Source of the DNA: Jejubacter sp036620675
GTDB taxonomy: Bacteria; Pseudomonadota; Gammaproteobacteria; Enterobacterales; Enterobacteriaceae
DNA: 33,782 nucleotides
Reading direction: 5' to 3' (one strand)
Assembly (NCBI GenBank): GCA_036620675.1
Contig: JAZHEE010000041.1
The notes below the pieces were generated by a model that made no database searches, was not told the origin of the DNA, and worked only from the letters and a program-made list of their open reading frames with translations. Of this stretch, positions 6,582 to 15,029 are shown piece after piece (within the stretch, counting starts at the first letter, position 1; each line of letters starts with the position of its first letter). The translations under genes and the position numbers were made by a program.

Positions 6582-8432
6582 ATGCCAAAGTATCGTTCCG
6601 CCACCACAACACACGGCCGCAATATGGCGGGAGCCCGCGCGCTGTGGCGCGCGACCGGGATGACCGATAATGACTTCGGAAAACCCATTATTGCGGTGGT
6701 GAACTCTTTCACCCAATTCGTTCCGGGACACGTGCATCTGCGCGACCTGGGAAAGCTGGTCGCTGAGCAGATCGAGGCTGCGGGCGGGGTGGCAAAAGAG
6801 TTTAATACGATAGCCGTGGATGACGGCATCGCTATGGGGCACGGGGGCATGCTTTATTCTCTGCCGTCGCGCGAACTGATCGCCGACTCCGTTGAGTATA
6901 TGGTGAACGCCCACTGCGCAGACGCCATGGTGTGCATCTCTAACTGCGACAAGATCACCCCGGGAATGTTAATGGCTTCCCTGCGGCTCAATATTCCGGT
7001 GATTTTCGTCTCCGGTGGCCCGATGGAGGCCGGTAAAACCAAACTGTCCGACCAGATCATCAAGCTTGATCTGGTGGATGCCATGATTCAGGGCGCAGAT
7101 CCAAAAGTCTCCGACGAACAGAGTAACGAAGTGGAGCGTTCCGCCTGTCCGACCTGCGGCTCCTGTTCCGGGATGTTCACCGCTAACTCCATGAACTGTC
7201 TGACTGAAGCGCTGGGGCTGTCGCAGCCGGGCAACGGTTCGCTGTTGGCGACCCATGCCGATCGTAAGCAGTTATTCCTGAATGCCGGCAAGCGCATCGT
7301 CGAACTGACCAAACGTTACTATGAACAGGACGACGCCAGCGCGCTGCCGCGTAGCATCGCCAGCAAGGCGGCGTTTGAGAATGCCATGACGCTGGATATC
7401 GCGATGGGCGGCTCCACCAATACCGTTCTGCATTTGCTGGCCGCCGCTCAGGAGGCGGAGATCGACTTCACAATGAGTGATATCGACAAACTCTCTCGTC
7501 GCGTTCCCCAGTTGTGTAAGGTCGCGCCGAGTACCCAGAAATACCATATGGAAGATGTACACCGTGCGGGTGGCGTTATCGGTATTCTGGGCGAGCTGGA
7601 TCGCGCCGGGTTGCTGAATCGCGATGTGAAAAACGTGCTGGGCCTGACGCTTCCTCAAACGCTGGAGCAGTACGACATCATGCTGACCCGGGATGAGGCG
7701 GTGAAGAAGATGTATTCCGCAGGCCCGGCAGGCATTCGCACTACCGAAGCCTTCTCGCAGGACTGTCGCTGGGATTCTCTGGATGACGATCGCGCGGAAG
7801 GTTGTATTCGTTCTCTGGATAACGCATACAGTCAGGATGGCGGGCTGGCGGTGCTGTATGGCAACTTCGCTGAAAATGGCTGTATCGTGAAGACGGCCGG
7901 GGTGGATGACAGCATCCTGAAGTTTCGCGGCCCGGCGAAAGTGTTTGAAAGTCAGGATGCTGCGGTCGACGCCATTCTGGGCGGTAAAATCGAAGCCGGC
8001 GATGTGGTGGTGATTCGCTATGAAGGGCCGAAAGGTGGGCCGGGCATGCAGGAAATGCTCTATCCGACCAGCTTCCTGAAGTCGATGGGGCTGGGTAAGG
8101 CCTGCGCCCTGATTACCGATGGGCGCTTTTCTGGCGGGACTTCCGGTCTTTCTATCGGCCACGTTTCTCCGGAAGCGGCGAACGGCGGCAGCATCGGCCT
8201 TATCGAGGACGGCGACACGATCGCCATCGATATTCCCAACCGGGGTATTCAACTGGAGGTGAGCGATCAGGAGCTGGCCGCCCGTCGTGAGGCGCAGGAA
8301 GCTCGGGGCGATCGTGCCTGGACGCCGCTTAACCGCGAACGCCAGGTCTCCTTCGCGTTGCGGGCCTACGCCAGTCTGGCGACCAGCGCTGATAAAGGCG
8401 CCGTGCGCGATAAAAGCAAGCTGGGAGGCTAA
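6582..8432 (+). CDS. ilvD: Dihydroxy-acid dehydratase
   Basis: A 616-residue Fe-S hydro-lyase, the same length as E. coli IlvD. It dehydrates 2,3-dihydroxy-3-methylbutanoate and -pentanoate to the 2-keto acids transaminated by IlvE. Cluster and Mg ligands are visible: CDK at 122-124 within SNCDKITPGML, and CPTCGSC at 189-195 followed by SGMFTANSMNCL. The C-terminal swivelling domain carries GRFSGGTSGLSIGHVSPEA. An oxygen-labile [4Fe-4S] cluster is known for the family. CAGGAG precedes the ATG. It is six bases upstream of ilvA. Confidence 0.98.
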   Translation: MPKYRSATTTHGRNMAGARALWRATGMTDNDFGKPIIAVVNSFTQFVPGHVHLRDLGKLVAEQIEAAGGVAKEFNTIAVDDGIAMGHGGMLYSLPSRELIADSVEYMVNAHCADAMVCISNCDKITPGMLMASLRLNIPVIFVSGGPMEAGKTKLSDQIIKLDLVDAMIQGADPKVSDEQSNEVERSACPTCGSCSGMFTANSMNCLTEALGLSQPGNGSLLATHADRKQLFLNAGKRIVELTKRYYEQDDASALPRSIASKAAFENAMTLDIAMGGSTNTVLHLLAAAQEAEIDFTMSDIDKLSRRVPQLCKVAPSTQKYHMEDVHRAGGVIGILGELDRAGLLNRDVKNVLGLTLPQTLEQYDIMLTRDEAVKKMYSAGPAGIRTTEAFSQDCRWDSLDDDRAEGCIRSLDNAYSQDGGLAVLYGNFAENGCIVKTAGVDDSILKFRGPAKVFESQDAAVDAILGGKIEAGDVVVIRYEGPKGGPGMQEMLYPTSFLKSMGLGKACALITDGRFSGGTSGLSIGHVSPEAANGGSIGLIEDGDTIAIDIPNRGIQLEVSDQELAARREAQEARGDRAWTPLNRERQVSFALRAYASLATSADKGAVRDKSKLGG

Positions 8433-8437
8433 CCGTT

Positions 8438-9979
8438 ATGGCTGTAACCCAACCTCTTGGCGAGGCCCCCTGCGGGGCCGAATATCTGCGGGCGGTGCTG
8501 CGTGCGCCGGTTTATGAGGTCGCGCAGGTGACGCCGCTTCAGAAAATGGAAAAGCTTTCTTCAAGGCTCGATAATGTGGTGCTGGTAAAGCGTGAAGACA
8601 GGCAGCCAGTACACAGCTTTAAACTGCGCGGCGCCTACGCCATGATCGCCGGGCTTTCCGAAGAGCAAAAAGCGCGTGGCGTGATCACCGCATCGGCGGG
8701 AAATCACGCCCAGGGCGTGGCGCTTTCCTCCAGCCGATTGGGCATCAATGCGCTCATCGTGATGCCGGTAACGACCGCCGATATCAAAGTGGATGCGGTG
8801 CGCGGCTTTGGCGGCGAAGTGCTGCTCTATGGTAACAACTTTGACGAAGCCAGGGCGAAGGCGATTGAACTGTGCGAACAGCAGGGCTTTACCTGGGTGC
8901 CGCCGTTCGATCATCCGGCGGTAGTGGCAGGCCAGGGCACCCTGGCACTGGAGCTGTTACAGCAGGACGCGCATCTTGACCGGGTATTCGTTCCGGTTGG
9001 TGGCGGTGGTCTGGCGGCCGGCGTGGCGGTACTTATCAAACAGCTGATGCCGCAGATCAAAGTGATCGCGGTGGAAGCGGAGGATTCCGCCTGTCTGAAA
9101 GCTGCGCTGGAAGCCGGCGCACCGGTGGATCTGCCGCGCGTCGGACTGTTTGCCGAAGGGGTGGCCGTTAAACGCATTGGTGATGAAACCTTCCGGCTGT
9201 GTCGCGAATATCTCGACGATATTATCACCGTGGACAGCGATGCGATCTGCGCCGCCATGAAGGACTTGTTTGAAGACGTGCGCGCGGTGGCTGAACCTTC
9301 CGGTGCGCTGGCCCTGGCGGGTATGAAAAAATACGTGCAGCAGCACGGCATTCGCGGCGAGCGTCTGGCCCATGTACTGTCGGGCGCTAACGTTAATTTC
9401 CATGGTCTGCGTTATGTCTCTGAACGCTGTGAACTCGGGGAACAGCGTGAAGCGCTGCTGGCGGTGACTATTCCGGAAGAGAAAGGGAGCTTCCTGAAAT
9501 TCTGCCAGCTACTGGGCGGACGTGCGGTGACCGAGTTTAACTATCGCTTCGCCGACGATAAATCCGCCTGCATCTTTGTGGGGGTGCGGTTAAGCCGCGG
9601 GCTGGAGGAACGCCGGGAGATTATCGATCTGCTGAGTCAGGGAGGCTACAGCGTGGTGGATCTTTCTGACGATGAGATGGCGAAACTTCACGTGCGCTAT
9701 ATGGTCGGGGGGCGTCCTTCCCGGTCGCTGCAGGAACGTCTCTACAGCTTTGAATTCCCGGAATCGCCGGGGGCGCTGCTGCGCTTCCTGCAAACTCTGG
9801 GCACTCACTGGAATATCTCGCTGTTCCACTACCGCAGCCACGGCACCGACTACGGACGGGTGCTGGCGGCTTTCGAACTGGGCTGCCACGAGCCGGATTT
9901 TGAAACCCGCCTGAAGGAGTTGGGTTACGAGTGCCACGAAGAGACACAAAATCCGGCGTTTCGCTTTTTCCTGGCCTGA
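8438..9979 (+). CDS. ilvA: Biosynthetic threonine deaminase
   Basis: A 513-residue enzyme (E. coli 514) converting threonine to 2-ketobutyrate and ammonia, the committed step to isoleucine. The catalytic fold-type II PLP domain has Lys62 in HSFKLRGAYAM and the glycine-rich phosphate loop VPVGGGGLAAG. Two ACT-like regulatory domains fill the last 190 residues and bind isoleucine (inhibitor) and valine (activator), so this is IlvA rather than catabolic TdcB. The ATG is five bases after the ilvD stop. Last gene of the operon. Its TGA touches the stop of convergent ilvY with no spacer and no visible terminator. Confidence 0.98.
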   Translation: MAVTQPLGEAPCGAEYLRAVLRAPVYEVAQVTPLQKMEKLSSRLDNVVLVKREDRQPVHSFKLRGAYAMIAGLSEEQKARGVITASAGNHAQGVALSSSRLGINALIVMPVTTADIKVDAVRGFGGEVLLYGNNFDEARAKAIELCEQQGFTWVPPFDHPAVVAGQGTLALELLQQDAHLDRVFVPVGGGGLAAGVAVLIKQLMPQIKVIAVEAEDSACLKAALEAGAPVDLPRVGLFAEGVAVKRIGDETFRLCREYLDDIITVDSDAICAAMKDLFEDVRAVAEPSGALALAGMKKYVQQHGIRGERLAHVLSGANVNFHGLRYVSERCELGEQREALLAVTIPEEKGSFLKFCQLLGGRAVTEFNYRFADDKSACIFVGVRLSRGLEERREIIDLLSQGGYSVVDLSDDEMAKLHVRYMVGGRPSRSLQERLYSFEFPESPGALLRFLQTLGTHWNISLFHYRSHGTDYGRVLAAFELGCHEPDFETRLKELGYECHEETQNPAFRFFLA

Positions 9980-10888
9980 TTAACGAGCGGCGGGCTCCTT
10001 ACGCTGCTGCACGATTTTCCAGAACGCGCCAATAAGCGGCTCATGCAGCCGCTTTTTTTGTGCGCAGACCCCCAACTCAAACGGCGTTTTCTCATCGCTG
10101 CGCTCCAGTACCGTCACCCGGTTGCGCACCGGTTCGGGGCTGTTTTCCAGTACCACTTCCGGTATTAACGCCACGCCGCAGCCCAGTGCCACCATGGAAA
10201 CCATGGCCTCATGACCGGCGACCGTGGCGTAAATAAAGGGGTTACTGAGCTTGTGGCGGCGAAACCACAGCTCGATGCGTCGCCGCACCGGCCCCTGATC
10301 CGGCAGGATAAAGGGCACCTGCGACCATTCCGGTTGTGCCTCGCTGACCTGGCTACGCACCGGGCAGGCCAGCGCCGGGCCAATCAGCACCACCGGCAGA
10401 TTTTCCAGCATGGCGAAATCAATAGCGGCGGGCAGGGTTTCCGGCTTACCGGCAATTGCAATATCCGCTTCTCCTGAGAGCGCCTTCTCTACCGCATCTG
10501 CGGCGTCACCGGTGGTCAGCTTAATTTCGACCGACGGATGCTCGGCGCGGAAGCGATCGAGGATGGGCGGCAGATGGCTGTAGGCGGCGGTCACCGAACA
10601 GAACAGATGCAATTCCCCGGACAGCGATGGCCCCTGCTGGGCCAGAGTGTGGCGTAACTGCTGATACTGCAACAGGGTCTGCTGGGCAAACTGGCGCAGT
10701 GATTCTCCCGCTTCGGTGAGCGTTACGGTGCGGTTATCGCGGATGAACAGCGGCTGCCCCAGCTCATCCTCCAGCCGCTGGATCTGGCGCGACAGCGTAG
10801 AGGGGCTGACATGCATGGCCCGCGCGCTACGCCCAAAATGGCGGCTTTCAGCCAGATGCAGAAACATTTTCAGATCGCGGAAGTCCAC
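9980..10888 (-). CDS. ilvY: LysR-type activator of ilvC
   Basis: A 302-residue LysR-family protein (E. coli 297). The N-terminal helix-turn-helix includes MHVSPSTLSRQIQRLEDELGQ near 26-46; the remainder is a periplasmic-binding-like sensor domain. IlvY binds tandem operators between ilvY and ilvC and activates ilvC when acetolactate or acetohydroxybutyrate is bound. Start GTG (complement of 10886-10888), with AGGGG seven bases upstream. The C-terminus (QQRKEPAAR) is slightly longer than in E. coli. It converges on ilvA with zero spacing and diverges from ilvC. Confidence 0.96.
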   Translation of the reverse strand: MDFRDLKMFLHLAESRHFGRSARAMHVSPSTLSRQIQRLEDELGQPLFIRDNRTVTLTEAGESLRQFAQQTLLQYQQLRHTLAQQGPSLSGELHLFCSVTAAYSHLPPILDRFRAEHPSVEIKLTTGDAADAVEKALSGEADIAIAGKPETLPAAIDFAMLENLPVVLIGPALACPVRSQVSEAQPEWSQVPFILPDQGPVRRRIELWFRRHKLSNPFIYATVAGHEAMVSMVALGCGVALIPEVVLENSPEPVRNRVTVLERSDEKTPFELGVCAQKKRLHEPLIGAFWKIVQQRKEPAAR

Positions 10889-10910
10889 GGAATTGCCCCT
10901 CTTTTTTTTG

Positions 10911-10976
10911 TTGCGTTATATGCAATATGACGTTGTTAATATATCAATTTGCGCAACGAATTTCCTGTCATATAGT
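10911..10976 (+). promoter_or_regulatory. IlvY operators and ilvC promoter
   Basis: TTGC-N7-GCAA at 10911-10925 is an interrupted dyad of the LysR T-N11-A type, and TTGCGCAA at 10949-10956 is a second dyad 38 bases on. The second overlaps a poor -35 (TTTGCG, 10948-10953). Seventeen bases later is a good -10, TATAGT (10971-10976). This fits the known scheme in which IlvY sits on two sites and needs inducer to open the weak ilvC promoter. The same sites repress ilvY. The sites are seen; their function is taken from the E. coli system. Confidence 0.78.
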
Positions 10977-11043
10977 GGCCTTATTCCCCGCAACAATATG
11001 CGGCACGATAACGAACACACCACGACATCGACGGAGTTGTACA

Positions 11044-12519
11044 ATGGCTAACTATTTTAATACGTTAAATCTGCGCCAGCAGTTGGCGCAACTGGGTAAA
11101 TGTCGCTTTATGGCGCGTGATGAATTCGCCGACGGAGCGAGCTACCTGAAAGGGAAAAAAGTAGTCATCGTCGGTTGTGGTGCCCAGGGGCTTAACCAGG
11201 GCCTGAACATGCGTGATTCCGGGCTGGATGTTTCCTACGCCCTGCGTGCCGAAGCCATCGCGGAAAAGCGCGCCTCCTGGCGTAAGGCCACCGAAAACGG
11301 CTTTAAAGTGGGTACCTACGAAGAGCTGATCCCGCAGGCCGATCTGGTGGTCAACCTGACGCCTGATAAGCAGCACTCCGCCGTGGTACAGGCGGTGCAG
11401 CCGATGATGAAAGATGGTGCTGCGCTGGGCTATTCCCACGGTTTTAACATCGTCGAGGTGGGTGAGCAGATTCGTAAGGATGTGACCGTCGTGATGGTGG
11501 CACCCAAGTGCCCGGGTACCGAAGTACGTGAAGAGTACAAGCGCGGTTTCGGGGTTCCGACCCTGATCGCGGTGCATCCGGAAAACGATCCGAAAGGTGA
11601 GGGCATGGCCATCGCCAAAGCATGGGCTGCCGCCACTGGCGGCCACCGAGCCGGGGTGCTGGAATCCTCCTTCGTTGCTGAGGTGAAATCCGACCTGATG
11701 GGCGAACAGACCATTCTGTGCGGTATGCTGCAGGCGGGTTCTTTGCTGTGCTACGACCGCCTGGTGAAGGATGGCGCGGATCCGGCGTATGCTGGTAAGC
11801 TGATTCAGTACGGTTGGGAAACCGTAACCGAAGCGCTGAAGCAGGGGGGTATCACGCTGATGATGGACCGCCTGTCCAACCCGGCGAAACTGCGCGCTTT
11901 CGCGCTCTCCGAGCAGCTGAAAACGATTATGGCACCGCTGTTCCAGAAGCATATGGACGATATCATTTCCGGCGAATTCTCTTCCGGCATGATGGCCGAC
12001 TGGGCCAACGACGATAAGAAATTGCTGACCTGGCGTGAGGAGACCGGTGCGACCGCTTTTGAAAACGCTCCGCAGTATGAAGGCAAAATCGAAGAGCAGA
12101 CTTATTTCGATGAAGGTGTGCTGATGATCGCCATGGTGAAGGCGGGCGTAGAGCTGGCGTTCGAAACTATGGTGGATTCCGGCATCATCGCCGAGTCAGC
12201 CTATTATGAGTCGCTGCACGAGCTGCCGCTGATTGCCAATACCATCGCCCGTAAGCGCCTGTATGAGATGAATGTGGTTATCTCCGATACCGCTGAGTAC
12301 GGTAACTACCTGTTCGCTAACGCCGCAGTGCCTTTGCTGCAGGAGTTTATGTCCCGTCTGCAGCCGGGAGATCTGGGTAAAGCGGCATCGGCTGGCGCCG
12401 TAGATAACGCTCAACTGCGTGACGTAAACGAAGCCGTACGCGGTCATGCCATCGAGCTGGTGGGCCGCAAGCTGCGCGGCTATATGACCGATATGAAGCG
12501 TATTGCTGTCGCGGGTTAA
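11044..12519 (+). CDS. ilvC: Ketol-acid reductoisomerase (class II)
   Basis: A 491-residue enzyme, exactly the E. coli length. It isomerises and reduces acetolactate or acetohydroxybutyrate to the dihydroxy acids used by IlvD, with NADPH and Mg2+. The Rossmann motif VIVGCGAQGLNQG is at 41-53. The length, with two knotted C-terminal domains, marks the class II (long) enterobacterial form. The frame stays open upstream to 10927, but the start at 11044 is chosen because GGAG (11033-11036) lies 7 bases before it and MANYFNTLNLRQQLAQLGK is the conserved N-terminus. Transcribed alone from the IlvY-dependent promoter. Confidence 0.98.
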   Translation: MANYFNTLNLRQQLAQLGKCRFMARDEFADGASYLKGKKVVIVGCGAQGLNQGLNMRDSGLDVSYALRAEAIAEKRASWRKATENGFKVGTYEELIPQADLVVNLTPDKQHSAVVQAVQPMMKDGAALGYSHGFNIVEVGEQIRKDVTVVMVAPKCPGTEVREEYKRGFGVPTLIAVHPENDPKGEGMAIAKAWAAATGGHRAGVLESSFVAEVKSDLMGEQTILCGMLQAGSLLCYDRLVKDGADPAYAGKLIQYGWETVTEALKQGGITLMMDRLSNPAKLRAFALSEQLKTIMAPLFQKHMDDIISGEFSSGMMADWANDDKKLLTWREETGATAFENAPQYEGKIEEQTYFDEGVLMIAMVKAGVELAFETMVDSGIIAESAYYESLHELPLIANTIARKRLYEMNVVISDTAEYGNYLFANAAVPLLQEFMSRLQPGDLGKAASAGAVDNAQLRDVNEAVRGHAIELVGRKLRGYMTDMKRIAVAG

Positions 12520-12538
12520 AGAGGACACCCTCACCCCG

Positions 12539-12561
12539 GCCCTCTCCCTTTGGGAGAGGGC
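12539..12561. repeat. GC-rich hairpin repeat after ilvC
   Basis: Perfect 10-bp stem GCCCTCTCCC / GGGAGAGGGC with a TTT loop, preceded by CCCTCACCCCG. The CCCTCACCCCGGCCCTCTCCC type of sequence is, from memory, a widely dispersed extragenic repeat in gammaproteobacteria. It lies 20 bases after the ilvC stop and may stabilise the 3' end or terminate. No long T run follows. Confidence 0.7.
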
Positions 12562-12564
12562 GTA

Positions 12565-12594
12565 ATCATCTTCTCTCCCGGGAGAGAAGATGAT
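12565..12594. repeat. Perfect 30-bp palindrome between ilvC and ppiC
   Basis: ATCATCTTCTCTCCC (12565-12579) followed without any loop by its exact reverse complement (12580-12594). It ends 4 bases from the ppiC stop. Its CTCTCCC/GGGAGAG core repeats the stem of the hairpin just upstream, so the arms can pair in two alternative ways. It probably acts on convergent ilvC and ppiC transcripts as a bidirectional end. Confidence 0.8.
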
Positions 12595-12598
12595 GCTG

Positions 12599-12880
12599 TT
12601 ACCTCCGGTACAACACCTTAATAATGTGCCAGCCGAATTTGGTTTTTACCGGCCCGTAAGGCTTCAGTAGCGGGCAGCTAAATACCGCCTTATCGAAAGG
12701 GGCGACCATCGTGCCCTGGCGGAATTCCCCAAGATCGCCGCCGTTACGTCCGGAAGGGCAGCTGGAATAGCGTCTGGCGAGGTGATCGAAGCTTTTCCCC
12801 TTCTCCAGCTGTTCCATAATTTCCCGGGCTTTGGCTTCGGTTTTCACCAGAATATGCAAAGCTGCCGCGGTTCTGGCCAT
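12599..12880 (-). CDS. ppiC: Parvulin-type peptidyl-prolyl isomerase PpiC
   Basis: A 93-residue single-domain parvulin (E. coli PpiC, Par10, is also 93). Conserved features are HILVK near 9-13, the CPSGRNGGDLGEF loop, FDKAVFSCP, and C-terminal FGWHIIKVLYRR with the active-site histidine. There is no signal peptide, so it is cytosolic. It catalyses cis-trans isomerisation of peptidyl-prolyl bonds. ATG at complement of 12878-12880 with GAGAGAAA upstream. Single gene, divergent from rep and convergent with ilvC. In E. coli extra small genes (yifN/yifO) are annotated near here; none is seen. Confidence 0.95.
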   Translation of the reverse strand: MARTAAALHILVKTEAKAREIMEQLEKGKSFDHLARRYSSCPSGRNGGDLGEFRQGTMVAPFDKAVFSCPLLKPYGPVKTKFGWHIIKVLYRR

Positions 12881-12990
12881 TATTTCTCTCCGTCAGATAA
12901 TCACTTAGCCATAACTCTACCATCCGGTGTCAATCACGGGCAGGCTTTCTGCTACAATCCTCACCCCGTTTATCTATTGAGCAGGTTGTT

Positions 12991-15012
12991 ATGCGTCTGA
13001 ATCCCGCCCAACAAGAAGCCGTCGAGTTTGTTTCCGGTCCTTGCCTGGTTCTGGCGGGCGCCGGATCCGGTAAGACGAGAGTGATTACTAACAAAATTGC
13101 CCACCTGATTCGCGGCTGCGGCTATCAGGCGCGCCATATTGCGGCGGTCACCTTTACCAACAAAGCCGCGCGTGAAATGAAAGAGCGCGTGGCCCAGACG
13201 CTGGGGCGTAAAGAAGCTCGTGGCTTGATGATCTCCACTTTCCATACACTGGGGCTGGAGATTATCAAGCGTGAGTATGCGGCGCTGGGAATGAAGTCCA
13301 ACTTTTCGCTGTTTGACGATACCGATCAGATGGCGCTGCTGAAAGAGCTGACGGATGAGTGGCTGGAACAGGATAAAGACCTGCTTTCACAGCTGATCTC
13401 GACTATCTCCAACTGGAAAAACGACTTGCTGATGCCGGCCCAGGCCGCCGCTCAGGCGCGCAGTGAACGTGATAAGCTGTTCGCGCACTGTTACGGGCTT
13501 TACGATGCTCACCTGAAGGCCTGCAACGTACTGGATTTCGACGATCTGATTCTGCTGCCTACACTGCTGCTGCGCGGCAACGAAGAGGTGCGTGAACGCT
13601 GGCAGAACCGCATCCGCTATCTGCTGGTGGATGAATACCAGGATACCAACACCAGCCAGTATGAACTGGTGAAGCTGCTGGCGGGAGCCCGGGCGCGCTT
13701 TACCGTGGTGGGGGATGATGACCAGTCTATCTACTCCTGGCGCGGCGCCCGGCCGCAAAACCTGGTGCTGCTGAGCCAGGACTTTCCGGCGCTGCGGGTG
13801 ATTAAGCTGGAACAGAACTATCGCTCCTCTGGCCGTATCCTGAAAGCGGCCAACATTCTGATCGCCAATAACCCCCACGTGTTTGAAAAGCGGCTCTTTT
13901 CCGAGCTGGGCTACGGCGCGGAACTGAAGGTCGTTACCGCCAGTCATGAAGAGCATGAGGCGGAACGAGTCGCCGGCGAGCTGATCGCCCATCACTTTAT
14001 TAATAAAACGCAATATAAGGATTACGCCATCCTTTATCGCGGCAACCACCAGTCGCGGGTCTTTGAAAAGCTTCTGATGCAGAACCGTATTCCTTATCGT
14101 ATTTCTGGTGGCACCTCCTTCTTTTCGCGTCCGGAAATTAAGGATTTGCTGGCCTACCTGCGGGTGCTGACTAACCCTGACGACGACAGCGCATTTCTGC
14201 GTATCGTTAACACGCCGCGTCGCGAGATTGGGCCTGCGACGTTGCAGAAGCTGGGGGAGTGGGCGAACCAGCGCAATAAAAGCATGTTTAACGCCAGCTT
14301 TGATCTGGGGCTGAGTCAGACGCTGACCGGCCGCGGTCTGGAGGCGCTACAGCGCTTTACGCACTGGCTGGGCGAAGTGGCGAGGCTTGCGGAGCGCGAG
14401 CCGGTAGCCGCAGTTCGCGATCTCATTCATGGCATCGATTATGAGTCCTGGCTTTATGAAACTTCCCCCAGTCCGAAAGCTGCTGAAATGCGGATGAAAA
14501 ACGTTAACCAGCTGTTTAGCTGGATGACTGAAATGCTGGAAGGGAGCTCCCTGGAAGAGCCAATGACGCTGACTCAGGTGGTCACCCGCTTTACGCTGCG
14601 CGACATGATGGAGCGTGGCGAAAGTGATGAGGAGCTGGACCAGGTGCAGCTCATGACCCTGCACGCCTCTAAAGGGCTGGAATTTCCTTATGTCTACCTG
14701 GTGGGCATGGAAGAGGGGCTGTTGCCGCACCAGAGCAGCATCGATGAAGATAATATCGATGAGGAGCGACGTCTGGCCTATGTGGGTATCACCCGGGCTC
14801 AGAAAGAACTGACCTTTACGCTCTGCAAAGAGCGGCGCCAGTATGGCGAACTGGTACGCCCCGAACCCAGCCGCTTTTTGCTGGAGCTGCCCCAGGACGA
14901 TCTGGTCTGGGAAACGGAACGTAAGCCGGTCAGCGCTCAGGAACGAATGCAGAAAGGGCAGGCGAATGTCGCTAACCTGAAAGAGATGCTGGCGAAAGCG
15001 CGCGGCGGTTAA
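12991..15012 (+). CDS. rep: ATP-dependent DNA helicase Rep
   Basis: A 673-residue superfamily 1A 3'-5' helicase, same length as E. coli Rep. Walker A AGAGSGKT is at 22-29, motif II DEYQDT at 214-219, followed by GDDDQSIYSWRGA (motif III) and late motifs LMTLHASKGLEF and YVGITRAQ. Rep is an accessory helicase that clears protein roadblocks ahead of the replisome. The basic C-terminus, which contacts DnaB in E. coli, is conserved in KGQANVANLKEMLAKARGG. ATG preceded by GAGCAGG. It converges on gppA. Confidence 0.98.
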   Translation: MRLNPAQQEAVEFVSGPCLVLAGAGSGKTRVITNKIAHLIRGCGYQARHIAAVTFTNKAAREMKERVAQTLGRKEARGLMISTFHTLGLEIIKREYAALGMKSNFSLFDDTDQMALLKELTDEWLEQDKDLLSQLISTISNWKNDLLMPAQAAAQARSERDKLFAHCYGLYDAHLKACNVLDFDDLILLPTLLLRGNEEVRERWQNRIRYLLVDEYQDTNTSQYELVKLLAGARARFTVVGDDDQSIYSWRGARPQNLVLLSQDFPALRVIKLEQNYRSSGRILKAANILIANNPHVFEKRLFSELGYGAELKVVTASHEEHEAERVAGELIAHHFINKTQYKDYAILYRGNHQSRVFEKLLMQNRIPYRISGGTSFFSRPEIKDLLAYLRVLTNPDDDSAFLRIVNTPRREIGPATLQKLGEWANQRNKSMFNASFDLGLSQTLTGRGLEALQRFTHWLGEVARLAEREPVAAVRDLIHGIDYESWLYETSPSPKAAEMRMKNVNQLFSWMTEMLEGSSLEEPMTLTQVVTRFTLRDMMERGESDEELDQVQLMTLHASKGLEFPYVYLVGMEEGLLPHQSSIDEDNIDEERRLAYVGITRAQKELTFTLCKERRQYGELVRPEPSRFLLELPQDDLVWETERKPVSAQERMQKGQANVANLKEMLAKARGG

Positions 15013-15029
15013 AGGCCGCGCGTTCTCCT
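14999..15029 (+). terminator. Terminator overlapping the rep stop codon
   Basis: Stem CGCGCGGC (14999-15006) / GCCGCGCG (15015-15022) with an 8-base loop that contains the rep TAA, followed by TTCTCCTTT. The strong GC stem and T-rich tail fit an intrinsic terminator in the 17-bp space before convergent gppA. Confidence 0.65.

Noticed and set aside
7272..8252. 326-codon minus-strand ORF
   Set aside because: Antisense to ilvD in a GC-rich gene with strong third-position bias; the protein is low-complexity-like and the plus-strand frame is unmistakable.
10927..11043. N-terminal extension of ilvC
   Set aside because: The extension covers the IlvY operators and promoter; the conserved start and ribosome site are at 11044.
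11065..11952. 295-codon minus-strand ORF
   Set aside because: Antisense shadow of ilvC; no ribosome site or family features.
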